This document shows positions 38,884 through 47,983 of a DNA stretch of 64,000 bases, piece after piece. Made by a program: the position numbers and the translations under genes. The first letter of the stretch is position 1. Each line of letters begins with the position of its first letter. The stretch is taken from the NCBI GenBank assembly GCA_019113165.1, contig DXHV01000060.1, positions 1 through 64,000 on the forward strand, read 5' to 3'. This DNA is from Candidatus Desulfovibrio intestinipullorum (GTDB taxonomy: Bacteria; Desulfobacterota; Desulfovibrionia; Desulfovibrionales; Desulfovibrionaceae). Below the pieces are notes generated by a model. That model worked only from the letters and a program-made list of their open reading frames with translations. It searched no databases and was not told where the DNA came from.

Positions 38884-40077
38884 ATGCAGCAAGTTCATGT
38901 CGATCCTGATGCCTGTATCGCCTGTACGACGTGCACGGTTTTCTGCCCTGTGGCCGCGGCAACGGGAGAGTTTGCCGGCCCCAAGATGACTGGCCCGGCC
39001 TACGAGCGCTTCCGTTTGAGCGGCCTGAGCGAGGATACTTCCTTAAGCTATTGCGCAAACTGCAAGAACTGCGACATTTCCTGTCCGCAGGGCGTCCCCA
39101 TTGCGGCCATCAACATGGTGGCCAGGGCTCGCCAGTGCGAGAAGGAGCATCCCCACTTTCTGCGGGACTGGATTGTGAGCCACTCCGAGACGCTGGGTCA
39201 CCTTATAGGTCCTGTGCCGGCCAGCCTCAAGAATGCCTCCCTGCGCAATCCCTTGATCCGTGACGTCCTGGACCGGATAGGCATTGCCCGCGAGGCCACC
39301 ATGCCCTCCTATGCCAAAAGGCGCTTTCGCAGTCAGCTGGCCAGGCTGAAGCAGCCTGCCACAGGCAAAAAGGTGGCCTTCTTCCCTGGCTGCTACATTG
39401 ATCTCTACGAACCCGAGGCTGGCCTTGACATGGTCTGGGCCCTGAACCGGGCAGGCTACGAGGTGGTCAGTCCGTCCGCGTTCTGCTGCTGCGGCGTGCC
39501 CATGATAGCCAGCGGCTTCATGAAGGACGCAGAAAGGAATGCCCGCAAGAATGTGGCTGTCATGCGCTCCCTTGCCGAAGAAGGCCTGCCCGTGCTCACG
39601 GGCTGCCCCTCTTGCGAGCTCATGTTCAGGGAGGAGATGCCCCTCTTCTTCCCGGATCTTGCAGCTGAAGGCCTGCCGCGCATTACCGACGCCCAGGAAT
39701 TTCTGCTCAACTGCGCCCAGGAGGGTACGCTCAGGCTGGAAGAGGCTGTGAGCAGGCGGCCCATTCTCTACCATGCACCCTGCCATCTGCGCGCCCTGGG
39801 CATAGGCCTGCCGGGTCTTGAGCTTCTGCAGGCCCTGGGCCTTGAGGTCCAGCCGGCCAATGCCGGCTGCTGCGGCATTTCCGGCAGCTACGGCTTCAAG
39901 AAGGAAAAGCACGCCATTGCCATGAAGGTGGGGGCCGAGCTCTTCCGCGTGGTCCGGGAAAGCGGTGCCAAAGTCGTGGCTACGGAATGCGGCACCTGCA
40001 GGCTGCAGATACAGTCTGCCACAGGCGTGCCCTGCAGGCACCCGGTCAGCCTGCTCAAGCAGCTTGCCAGGGACTAG
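38884..40077 (+). CDS. glpC: Anaerobic glycerol-3-phosphate dehydrogenase subunit C
   Basis: Two Fe-S motifs (CIACTTCTVFCP, CANCKNCDISCP) and CCG motifs (FCCCGVP, GCCGISGSYG); directly after glpAB. Confidence 0.93.
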   Translation: MQQVHVDPDACIACTTCTVFCPVAAATGEFAGPKMTGPAYERFRLSGLSEDTSLSYCANCKNCDISCPQGVPIAAINMVARARQCEKEHPHFLRDWIVSHSETLGHLIGPVPASLKNASLRNPLIRDVLDRIGIAREATMPSYAKRRFRSQLARLKQPATGKKVAFFPGCYIDLYEPEAGLDMVWALNRAGYEVVSPSAFCCCGVPMIASGFMKDAERNARKNVAVMRSLAEEGLPVLTGCPSCELMFREEMPLFFPDLAAEGLPRITDAQEFLLNCAQEGTLRLEEAVSRRPILYHAPCHLRALGIGLPGLELLQALGLEVQPANAGCCGISGSYGFKKEKHAIAMKVGAELFRVVRESGAKVVATECGTCRLQIQSATGVPCRHPVSLLKQLARD

Positions 40078-40191
40078 CCTGCCTTTCCCCCAATTTGTTT
40101 GTTTCCAGTCGTTCTGCTTCCCAGCTTGAACGCCAAGGGATTTGTGCCTGAGAACAAAAGGCATGAATCCCTTTTTGCTGCCCAAAGAAAA

Positions 40192-40221
40192 GAGGATCAC
40201 CCGCACAAAGGGGTGATCCTC
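40192..40221. terminator. Hairpin between convergent glpC and dctM
   Basis: GAGGATCACCC-gcacaaagg-GGGTGATCCTC region. Confidence 0.65.
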
Positions 40222-40297
40222 CTTGGAAGATCTTCTGGGCGCTGTCAGGAGCAGGAAACGGATCCTGCCCTGTCTGCTCTGCCTGAAACACCGTCTC

Positions 40298-41578
40298 CTA
40301 CATAAGCCACTTCAGGGGGACAAGAGAGAGGTCGGGGAAGAAGAGCAGGAGGAAGAGCATGCCGATTTCCACCAGCATGAAGGGCATCAGCTTCTGTACC
40401 AGATAGGAAAACTTTATTTCGCCAATGCCGCTGACCACGTAGAGCACGGTACCGACGGGCGGTGTGATGACGCCTATGCCCAGGTTGAGGATGAAGAGCA
40501 GGCCAAAGTAGTAGGGATCAATGCCTGCCTGCGTGATCAGGGGATAGAACACTGGGGCAAAGATGAGGATGTTGGGCGTGAGATCCATGACCATGCCCAT
40601 GAAGAGCATGAAGACCATGATGGCGCACAGAAGGAGCTTGGGCGAATCGATGAGGGGATGGAAGAATTCCACCACCTGCTGCGGTATCTGGGCCACGGTG
40701 ATGAAGAAGCCCACGGCCGAGGCCGTGGCAACGATGAACATGACCACGGCAGTGGTGCGGGCCGCGCTGGCACTCACGCGGATGAGTTCGCGCAGGGAGA
40801 GTTCCCGGTAATAGCCCATGCAGACCACGATGGCATAGATGGCCGCAAAGGCGCCGCCCTCGGTGGGGGTGAAGATGCCGAAGCGGATGCCGCCAAGCAG
40901 CAGGACGGGCATCATGAAGGCCGGCGTGGAATCCAGAATGATGCGGACAACTTCCTTTCTGGTGAAGGTCTTGGTGTCATTGTAGTTGTCCTTGCGGACA
41001 ATGAACCACCAGACGACCATGAGGGATAGGCCGATGAGGATGCCGGGGATCAGACCGATCATGAAGAGCTTGGTGATGGAAAGACCGGAAACTGTGGCAC
41101 CCAGGATGATGAAGTTGGTGCTCGGGGGGATGATGGGACCAAGAATGGCGCCTGAGGCAATGACGGCGCCGGCCCGGCCCTTGTCATAGCCCACCTGCTT
41201 CATCATGGGGAGCAGCAGGCCGCCCAGGGCTGCTGCCTCGCCCACCGACGATCCCATGAGGCCTGCAAAGATGATGGAGGCCACAATGGCTGCGTAGCCA
41301 AGACCGCCGCGGATGCGGCCCACCATGAGCTGGGCCAGGGCCACAACACGCTTGGAGAGGCCGCCGGCAGCCATGATTTCGCCGGCAAAGACGAAGAAGG
41401 GGATGGCCATGAGCGGATAGTTGTTGGCGCCGTCCAGCATGGAGGTGGGGATGATCATGGTATCCCACATGCCGGAATGGCCCATGAGCACAATGGCGCA
41501 GATGACAAGCACCAGAGCCAGGGGAATACCCAGACTCATGAACAGGAAGAGCGTGCCGAGAAAAAGCAGTAATTCCAT
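40298..41578 (-). CDS. dctM: TRAP transporter large permease (DctM)
   Basis: MSLGIPLALVLVICAIVLMG...YPLMAIPFFVFAGEIMAAGGLSKR...IPPSTNFIILGATV...VITPPVGTVLYVV. Confidence 0.97.
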   Translation of the reverse strand: MELLLFLGTLFLFMSLGIPLALVLVICAIVLMGHSGMWDTMIIPTSMLDGANNYPLMAIPFFVFAGEIMAAGGLSKRVVALAQLMVGRIRGGLGYAAIVASIIFAGLMGSSVGEAAALGGLLLPMMKQVGYDKGRAGAVIASGAILGPIIPPSTNFIILGATVSGLSITKLFMIGLIPGILIGLSLMVVWWFIVRKDNYNDTKTFTRKEVVRIILDSTPAFMMPVLLLGGIRFGIFTPTEGGAFAAIYAIVVCMGYYRELSLRELIRVSASAARTTAVVMFIVATASAVGFFITVAQIPQQVVEFFHPLIDSPKLLLCAIMVFMLFMGMVMDLTPNILIFAPVFYPLITQAGIDPYYFGLLFILNLGIGVITPPVGTVLYVVSGIGEIKFSYLVQKLMPFMLVEIGMLFLLLFFPDLSLVPLKWLM

Positions 41579-41587
41579 ACCAGTCTC

Positions 41588-42172
41588 CTACATGTTGTCC
41601 TTCATGAACTCGGCAATCTTTTCTTCCTTGCTCTTGACGGGATTGACCTGGCTGGCCGGCGTGCGCAGAAGCTTCCAGAGATCCTTGAGGAAGAAGACGA
41701 GCGCAACGGCGGCACAGATGGGCAGGGAGCTGTTGATGATGCTCATGTTGATGTTGGTGGAGACCGAATAGGTGTCAATGGTCTGCCGGACGTATTCTAT
41801 GCCGCCCACAAGGAGCAGGCCCATGGCACCGATGGAGCAGAGCAGGGCAATGATGTCCACGGCTTTGCGTGTGGCACCGTGCAGCTTGTCCGTCACCAGA
41901 TCCACGGCAATGTGCCTGTGGTGGTAGAAGGCTTCTATGGCACCGAAGAAGGTCACGTAGATAAAGAGAAAGCGTGCCCACTCTTCACTGGGCGGAAAGC
42001 TCGAACGGAAGGCATAGCGAAGAAAGGCATTGTACGTCACAAGGCCGATCATCCCCAGAAAGATGACGGCACAGAAAATTTCAAAGAGAAAGCGGCCCGG
42101 AGAGGTCTTCTCCTGTGCCGGCTGGGCTGCGGAAGGCGTGCTGCCTGCAGATTGTTCCTGGTCACTGGCCAT
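41588..42172 (-). CDS. dctQ: TRAP transporter small permease (DctQ)
   Basis: NAFLRYAFRSSFPPSEEWARFLFIYVTFFGAIEAFYHHRHIAVDL; adjacent to dctM/dctP. Confidence 0.95.
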   Translation of the reverse strand: MASDQEQSAGSTPSAAQPAQEKTSPGRFLFEIFCAVIFLGMIGLVTYNAFLRYAFRSSFPPSEEWARFLFIYVTFFGAIEAFYHHRHIAVDLVTDKLHGATRKAVDIIALLCSIGAMGLLLVGGIEYVRQTIDTYSVSTNINMSIINSSLPICAAVALVFFLKDLWKLLRTPASQVNPVKSKEEKIAEFMKDNM

Positions 42173-42336
42173 AATGGCTCCTTGGGCAAAGGCTTGCGGG
42201 AAGGGGCTGCCCCTTGTGCTGCAGACCGGATGGTACTGCATGAACAGGGAGGCGTGCGGCAGGATGGGGCAGCCCCGAAAAAGCAAAGGTCCGCCTTCGC
42301 CGGATGTTCGGGAAAGCGGACCAGATGGCAGGAACG

Positions 42337-43356
42337 TTACTTCGCGGTGCGGTAGCTTGCAGCGCTGTCAAGAATTTCCTGAGCGTTGGGGACGTAGTTG
42401 TTGGACTTGGGGTCCAGGAAGAGCTGCCAGCTGCGCTTGCCGGCCTCGACCATGTACTGATGCAGCTCGGGCGAAGGTTCGGCCACGGAACCGCCATGGC
42501 TGGTGATTTCCTTGATGGCGTGTTCGTCCACCTTGGTGGCATTGGCCCAGGTTTCCTCGGCGCACAGGCGTGCGGCCTCGTCAAACCAGGCACGGTCTTC
42601 AGCGGGCAGGCTCTGATAGAACTTCTCGTTGATGTAGAGGGCATGGATGACGAGGATGTGCCTTGTCTGGGTGATCATGGGGCACTTCTCGTACATCTTG
42701 TCGGCAATGATGTCGGACAGGGGGCTGTCGCCGCCGTCAATGACACCCTGGTCCAGGGCTGCCGGAACCTCGGCAAAGGGCATGGGCTGGCCGCTGATGC
42801 CGCATTCCTTGGCAAAGTTGGTGTACAGGGGGATGTTGGGCACGCGCATGCGCAGACCCTTGATGTCATTGATGCTCTTCACGGCATGCTTGGTGTAGAA
42901 GTTTCTGAAGCCGAGAGGGAAGGCATTGAGCATGCGCAGGCCGGACTTTTCCGGGAAGCCCTTGTTGATGAGTTCAAAGGTCTTGCCGGTCATGGCGCGG
43001 TGGGCGTGCTCATAGTCGTCGAAGAGCATGGGTGTTTCCAGCATGCCCATGGAAGGCTGCAGGGAAGAGGTCTGCGTGCCGGTGGCACACATCTGAATGA
43101 TGCCCTTGCGGGTATTGGCAATATAGGCATCTTCCTTGCCGAGCATGCTGTTCGGGAAGACCTGCACCTCGTACTTGCCCTTGGACAGGGTCTCAAGATG
43201 CTTGCCGAAGCTGTGCATGGCAACAGTTTCGGGCTCGCCCTCGGGTTTCATGCCGGCAATCTTGATCTTGATGGCGCACTGCGCAGGATCAGCGTGCAGG
43301 ACGGCAAAGCCCAGAGTCAGGGCGCAGATAAGAAGCAGTACGTGGAGACGTTTCAT
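42337..43356 (-). CDS. dctP: TRAP transporter substrate-binding protein (DctP)
   Basis: Signal peptide MKRLHVLLLICALTLGFAVLHA; GKHLETLSKGKYEVQVFPNSMLGKEDAYIANTRKGIIQM...NDIKGLRMRVPNIP. Confidence 0.96.
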   Translation of the reverse strand: MKRLHVLLLICALTLGFAVLHADPAQCAIKIKIAGMKPEGEPETVAMHSFGKHLETLSKGKYEVQVFPNSMLGKEDAYIANTRKGIIQMCATGTQTSSLQPSMGMLETPMLFDDYEHAHRAMTGKTFELINKGFPEKSGLRMLNAFPLGFRNFYTKHAVKSINDIKGLRMRVPNIPLYTNFAKECGISGQPMPFAEVPAALDQGVIDGGDSPLSDIIADKMYEKCPMITQTRHILVIHALYINEKFYQSLPAEDRAWFDEAARLCAEETWANATKVDEHAIKEITSHGGSVAEPSPELHQYMVEAGKRSWQLFLDPKSNNYVPNAQEILDSAASYRTAK

Positions 43357-43812
43357 TGTTTCCCTCCAATGTGGGTTGTACTGAAATGGGGAGTCTTTTC
43401 TGATATGGTCTGTTCCGGAAGACAGTCTGCTGTGCACAGGGGCTGACAGGGTGACTGAAACAGGGACATGGGGAGCGCCTGCCTGCGCACGACAGGGAGC
43501 AAGCCTGAAACGCAGCCCCTGGCAGGCCGAACGTCCCGCAGACGGACTGTACCGGCACAAGGCAGAGCTCCTTTGCAGGGGGATGCCGGACGCAACGGCA
43601 GGCATACGGGCTGTTTCCTTTCCGGGAGCTTGGACATCAGGCTCCATATGTTTCTTATTTGTAACCTAAATGCTATCAAAAAGTCACATGGAGATCCAGA
43701 CTCCCATCCTTCAGGCACGGCAAGTGATCCGGCTTGCAGGTCAGCCAGAGCAGGATTTTTGTGGTCTGCCTCAACAGGCTGGCAGAAACCTCGGTGGTTG
43801 CAGTCTGACCTC

Positions 43813-43840
43813 TTGTCTGTCTGTATCTGATTCGTATAAT
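43813..43840 (+). promoter_or_regulatory. Putative sigma70 promoter upstream of mutM
   Basis: TTGTCT-16 nt-TATAAT. Confidence 0.5.
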
Positions 43841-43973
43841 GATTCCAAAAAAAATGTAAACAATCGGATTGCAGGAGATACCCCTGCACTGACAGGGAAT
43901 TGCAGACATTTTTGTGAAAGGGAATCTTCAGAAAGATTATTCAGGAAGCAAATTACAGCAGAAGGAAACAGCC

Positions 43974-44972
43974 ATGCCCGAACTTCCAGAAGTGGAAACC
44001 GTTGTGCGCACCCTCAGGCCCCATGTTGCAGGCAGGAAAATCGTGTGCCTGAAAGAAGTGCAAAAGCCTTGTTTTGTTGAGAAAAGCCTGCCCTGTACCA
44101 GGGCTCGGGGCCTTTTTGTGCACAAGGTTGTGCGCAGGGGCAAGTTCATTGTCTGCCGGCTTGGGGCAGCTGTGTGTCCCTGCGCAAGCCTGACCCTGGA
44201 CGCAGAGCATGCCGGCAATCAGGCAGCAGCGCTTTTTGAGGGGGCGGCCGAAGACGATTTGTACTGGGTGACCCATCTGCGCATGACAGGATCCTTCATG
44301 GCGTATGAAGTGGCCACATCCGCGCACGAGTCCTCATCTGCAGACGCGTCCTGCGACACGCAGCCTGGCAGGTACACAAGGGCCCGGGCCAGGCTTGCCG
44401 GACCCGGGGCCGACCCTGGACTGGTTGGAGCCGGACAAGACGGGACGGGCCAGGAAGGCTGCGTGCTGCTCTTCAATGACGTGCGCACCTTTGGCCGCAT
44501 GTTTCTGGGCACACGGGCCATGCTGGAGGCCTGGCCTGCCTGGACAAGGCTTGGCCCCGAACCTCTGACCATGGGCGCAGAGGCCTTTGCTCAGGCCATA
44601 CGGGGCAAAAGATCCATCAAGACCGTGATCATGGATCAGCACGTGCTGGCGGGCATCGGCAATATCTATGCCGACGAGTCTCTCTTTGCCGCCCGTCTGG
44701 ATCCGCACACGCCCGCGGACAGCCTCTCCCTGTCACAAAAGCTCGAACTCCATGCCCAGATGGTGCGCCTCTTGCGCAAGTCCATAGCCGAGTGCGGCAG
44801 TTCCATTCGCAACTATCAGGATGCCGACGGCAATGTGGGTGCCTTTCAGAACAGCTTTGCCGTCTACGGCCGGGCGGGCAGTCCCTGTCCCGTATGCGGC
44901 ACAATCTTGCAAAAATGCGTTCTCAATGGCCGGGGCACAACTTTCTGCCCCGTCTGCCAGAAGAGGCCGTGA
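43974..44972 (+). CDS. mutM: Formamidopyrimidine-DNA glycosylase
   Basis: MPELPEVETVVRTLRPHVAGRKI catalytic N-terminus; FNDVRTFGRMFLG; C-terminal zinc finger CPVCGTILQKCVLNGRGTTFCPVC. Confidence 0.95.
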   Translation: MPELPEVETVVRTLRPHVAGRKIVCLKEVQKPCFVEKSLPCTRARGLFVHKVVRRGKFIVCRLGAAVCPCASLTLDAEHAGNQAAALFEGAAEDDLYWVTHLRMTGSFMAYEVATSAHESSSADASCDTQPGRYTRARARLAGPGADPGLVGAGQDGTGQEGCVLLFNDVRTFGRMFLGTRAMLEAWPAWTRLGPEPLTMGAEAFAQAIRGKRSIKTVIMDQHVLAGIGNIYADESLFAARLDPHTPADSLSLSQKLELHAQMVRLLRKSIAECGSSIRNYQDADGNVGAFQNSFAVYGRAGSPCPVCGTILQKCVLNGRGTTFCPVCQKRP

Positions 44973-45170
44973 GCCTTGTGCGAGGAACAGGAGCAGGAAA
45001 CGAAGGTAGTGCAGACAACAGAGACAGAAATCACTCCTTGTTGCAGGGAATACATGTGTGTGGCAATTGTGCAGTCTGGAACTTGTTTTTCAGGATTGAC
45101 AGACTAATGGATAACGCCTACTATTTGCAGCACTAAAATACACGTTTCTCTCATGAGCATGGAGTGACCC

Positions 45171-45626
45171 ATGTCCGATCTTCATCATCCCCAGACGCGC
45201 ATGACACAGCAGCGTTCGGTGATCCTCGAAGAGTTACGCAAACTCAATACCCATCCGACTGCTGATGAACTGTATCAGATAGTGCGTCTCAGGCTGCCCA
45301 GGATAAGCCTTGGCACAGTGTACCGCAATCTTGTCTTCCTCACCGAGAGCGGCCAGATCATGCGCCTTGAAAGCGCAGGCAATACCAATCGCTTTGATGC
45401 CAACATGCAGCCGCACCAGCATGTGCGCTGTATCTGCTGCGGAGCCATTGCCGATATCTTTCCTCCGGTGCTTGCTCCCGAGACAGACAACATTCATGTA
45501 CCGGGCTTTGCCCGCATTCTGCAAAGCCGCATCGAATACGACGGTCTGTGCGAGAAGTGTGCAGCCCAGGCGGACGAAACCGGCCACAAGGCCGTCCTCT
45601 ATCACGGTTCGCTGAGCGACAACTGA
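45171..45626 (+). CDS. Fur family transcriptional regulator (PerR/Fur-like)
   Basis: RMTQQRSVILEELRKLNTHPTADELYQIVRLRLPRISLGTVYRNLVFLTESGQI...HVRCICCG. Confidence 0.95.
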   Translation: MSDLHHPQTRMTQQRSVILEELRKLNTHPTADELYQIVRLRLPRISLGTVYRNLVFLTESGQIMRLESAGNTNRFDANMQPHQHVRCICCGAIADIFPPVLAPETDNIHVPGFARILQSRIEYDGLCEKCAAQADETGHKAVLYHGSLSDN

Positions 45627-45649
45627 TCAGCAGGACATCTCTCAAAGGC

Positions 45650-45689
45650 AAAAAGCCCCTGACTTCGGGAAACAAGTCAGGGGCTTTTT
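45650..45689. terminator. Bidirectional Rho-independent terminator
   Basis: AAAAAGCCCCTGACTT-cgggaaac-AAGTCAGGGGCTTTTT. Confidence 0.93.
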
Positions 45690-45730
45690 GCGATCAGGGG
45701 CTCTGTCACTGTCACTCGAAAAAGTCAGGC

Positions 45731-46243
45731 TTAGTAGGGGGCCATGGTTTCCGGATTGCGGGCAATGGGGGCGTACTGAGCTTCTGCGGCACGCAGGAGA
45801 TCATCGGGGGCAAGTTCCAGCTGCACACCGCGCTGCCCGGCACTCACAAAGATGGTCTCGTGCAGCATGGCGGTCTCGTCCACAAAGACCGGGTACTTCT
45901 TCTTGCCGGCCAGGGGCGAACAGCCGCCGCGCACATAGCCTGTGAGGGGAAAGACTTCCTTCAGATGGACCATGGCGACCTGCTTGTTGCCGCTGGCCCT
46001 GGCCAGGGCCTTCAGATCGAGTTCCGCGTCCGCAGGAATGCAGGCCATGAGAATGCTGTTCCTGTCGCTCCTTGTCACCAGCGTCTTGAACACCCTGGCC
46101 TTGTCTTCGCCAAGCTTTGCCGCCATGCTCACTGCCGACAGATCGTCCAGATCCACCTCTGCCTCGTGCATGCTGTAGCTGATACCAAGCTCGTCCAGAA
46201 GTCGTGCCGCATTGGTCTTGGATGTTTTCTTGTCGTGGCTCAT
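45731..46243 (-). CDS. ybaK: Cys-tRNA(Pro) deacylase YbaK/EbsC
   Basis: TNAARLLDELGISYSMHEAEVD...KTLVTRSDRNSILMACIPADAELDLKALARASGNKQVAMVHLKEVFPLTGYVRGGCSPLAGKKKYPVFVDETA. Confidence 0.95.
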   Translation of the reverse strand: MSHDKKTSKTNAARLLDELGISYSMHEAEVDLDDLSAVSMAAKLGEDKARVFKTLVTRSDRNSILMACIPADAELDLKALARASGNKQVAMVHLKEVFPLTGYVRGGCSPLAGKKKYPVFVDETAMLHETIFVSAGQRGVQLELAPDDLLRAAEAQYAPIARNPETMAPY

Positions 46244-47973
46244 GCCTTGTGCCTCTCGTCCCTGTCCGTTCCCGCGTCCTGCCACAGCCCGTGAAAGAAG
46301 GTCGTGATCCTGGTTGCACGCTCCCTTCTTCTGCGCTCAAGCTCGGGCAGGATCTCTTCTTCAAGCCTGTGCTCGAGTTTTTCCCTGTTGCCTGTGTTGT
46401 CGAGCACAAGGTCACAGGCTGAGAGTTTCTTCTCCTCGTCCCACTGCCAGTGTTCTATGGTCGCGATTTTTTCGTTCGACCAGTTCCTGGTGGCCGCAAG
46501 CCTGGTCTTTCTGGTGGCAAGAGGGGCCCTGACCCCAAGTGTCAGGGGAGCGGGCACAAAGCGCCCCTTGTGCCAGCCGCACTCGAAATAGAGCGGAATT
46601 TCGGCAACGGCCAGTTCCCGCCGTTCCTGCTGGCAGCTGGCAAAGAAGTCGCGGATGTCGCCAAGGACCAGCCTGTGACACAATTCCTCCACTTCCCTGC
46701 GCACATCGGGAGAGCGGGCGAAGACCGCCATGAGTCCTGTGCGATCCACGCTGCCCGCCTCGTCCAGGATGTCGCTGCCAAATCGCTGGCAGAGCCACTG
46801 GGCGACCTCGCCTCCGGCCTGGTAGTAGCCCTTCACCAGCTCGTCCGCACTGATGGCGGGAATGCCCTGCCTGACCATCATCCTGAGGACAAGACTCTTG
46901 CCGCTGCCGGGATTGCCGGTGACAACCAGAGTCTGGGTCGCGAAGGCCTGCCGGACAAGACAGTCCAGAAAGTCTTTTGGCGGAGGCAGGGTCAGGGAAA
47001 GCTCCCGGTCTCCTGCCGGATGGGGCACTGTCAGGGAAAAGGCGTGCAGCATGACCCTCGGGGCAAGGCCTGCGATGAGGGACGGCGCGTAGGTGGCGTC
47101 CCCCAGAAGCGGGTGCCCCAGGTGCGCCATGTGCACGCGTATCTGGTGGGTGCGGCCCGTGTGGATGTGCACGCGCACAAGGGAGGCGCTCTCGTCCCCT
47201 GCCACCCACAGGCGCTCGAAGGTCGTTCTGGCCTCCCGTCCCCCCTGGGAGACGGGCACGCAGGCCATGCGCGTCTTGTGCACGGGATCCCTGCCAATGC
47301 TCATGGTGCAGGATCCGCTCTCCGGAGCCTTGCCCGCCACAATGGCCAGGTAGATCTTGCGCACTCTGCGCTCGGCAAAGGCCCTGGTGAGGAAGAGTCG
47401 TGCCTTTTCGTTCCTGGCGACAATCAGAAGGCCACTTGTTTCCTTGTCGAGACGGTGCACGATGCCTGGTCGCAGGCCGCCCATGGCGCCCAGTTCCGGG
47501 TAATGAAACAGGAGGCGCTGGATGAGCGTATTGGCCGGACAGGACGGGCAGGGATGCACGGTCAGACCCGCCTCCTTGGCGCAGACCAGGACGTCCGCGT
47601 CCTCGTGGAGCACAGTGACCGCTCCCTCTTCGGGCACAAGGCCGCTGTCCTCTCCGGCCAGCTCAAGCTCGACGCTGTCGCCCATTTTAAGCTTTTGCGC
47701 AGCCTGGGTGCAGGCTGTGCCGTTCACAAGGCACAGGCCCCGGGCAATGAGCTTCTTTATGCCTTCCCGGGAAATGCCGGCACTGTCTGCCCTGTCCCTG
47801 GACTCGTCGCAGCACAGGTCTTCGTCCCCGGGGTCTTCCAGGGCGTTGCCCATGGCATTTTCCAGGGTGTTTCCAGACTCGGTGCCGGCTGTTTCCAGAT
47901 TCTGGCACAAAAACTTGTCCAGCCGGATTTTGCCGGTCTCCCGGGGAACCGTCAGGCGCAGAGTGCGGGCCAT
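46240..47973 (-). CDS. Fusion protein: RluA-family pseudouridine synthase + dephospho-CoA kinase (CoaE)
   Basis: S4-like N-terminus; RluA catalytic motif GIVHRLDKETSGLLIVARNEKA and GRTHQIRVHMAHLGHPLLGD; C-terminal P-loop TLVVTGNPGSGKSLVLRMM followed by a CoaE-like IPAISADELVKGYYQAGG...LDNTGNREKLEHRLEE. Confidence 0.88.
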   Translation of the reverse strand: MARTLRLTVPRETGKIRLDKFLCQNLETAGTESGNTLENAMGNALEDPGDEDLCCDESRDRADSAGISREGIKKLIARGLCLVNGTACTQAAQKLKMGDSVELELAGEDSGLVPEEGAVTVLHEDADVLVCAKEAGLTVHPCPSCPANTLIQRLLFHYPELGAMGGLRPGIVHRLDKETSGLLIVARNEKARLFLTRAFAERRVRKIYLAIVAGKAPESGSCTMSIGRDPVHKTRMACVPVSQGGREARTTFERLWVAGDESASLVRVHIHTGRTHQIRVHMAHLGHPLLGDATYAPSLIAGLAPRVMLHAFSLTVPHPAGDRELSLTLPPPKDFLDCLVRQAFATQTLVVTGNPGSGKSLVLRMMVRQGIPAISADELVKGYYQAGGEVAQWLCQRFGSDILDEAGSVDRTGLMAVFARSPDVRREVEELCHRLVLGDIRDFFASCQQERRELAVAEIPLYFECGWHKGRFVPAPLTLGVRAPLATRKTRLAATRNWSNEKIATIEHWQWDEEKKLSACDLVLDNTGNREKLEHRLEEEILPELERRRRERATRITTFFHGLWQDAGTDRDERHKA

Positions 47974-47983
47974 TTGCGTCCCC

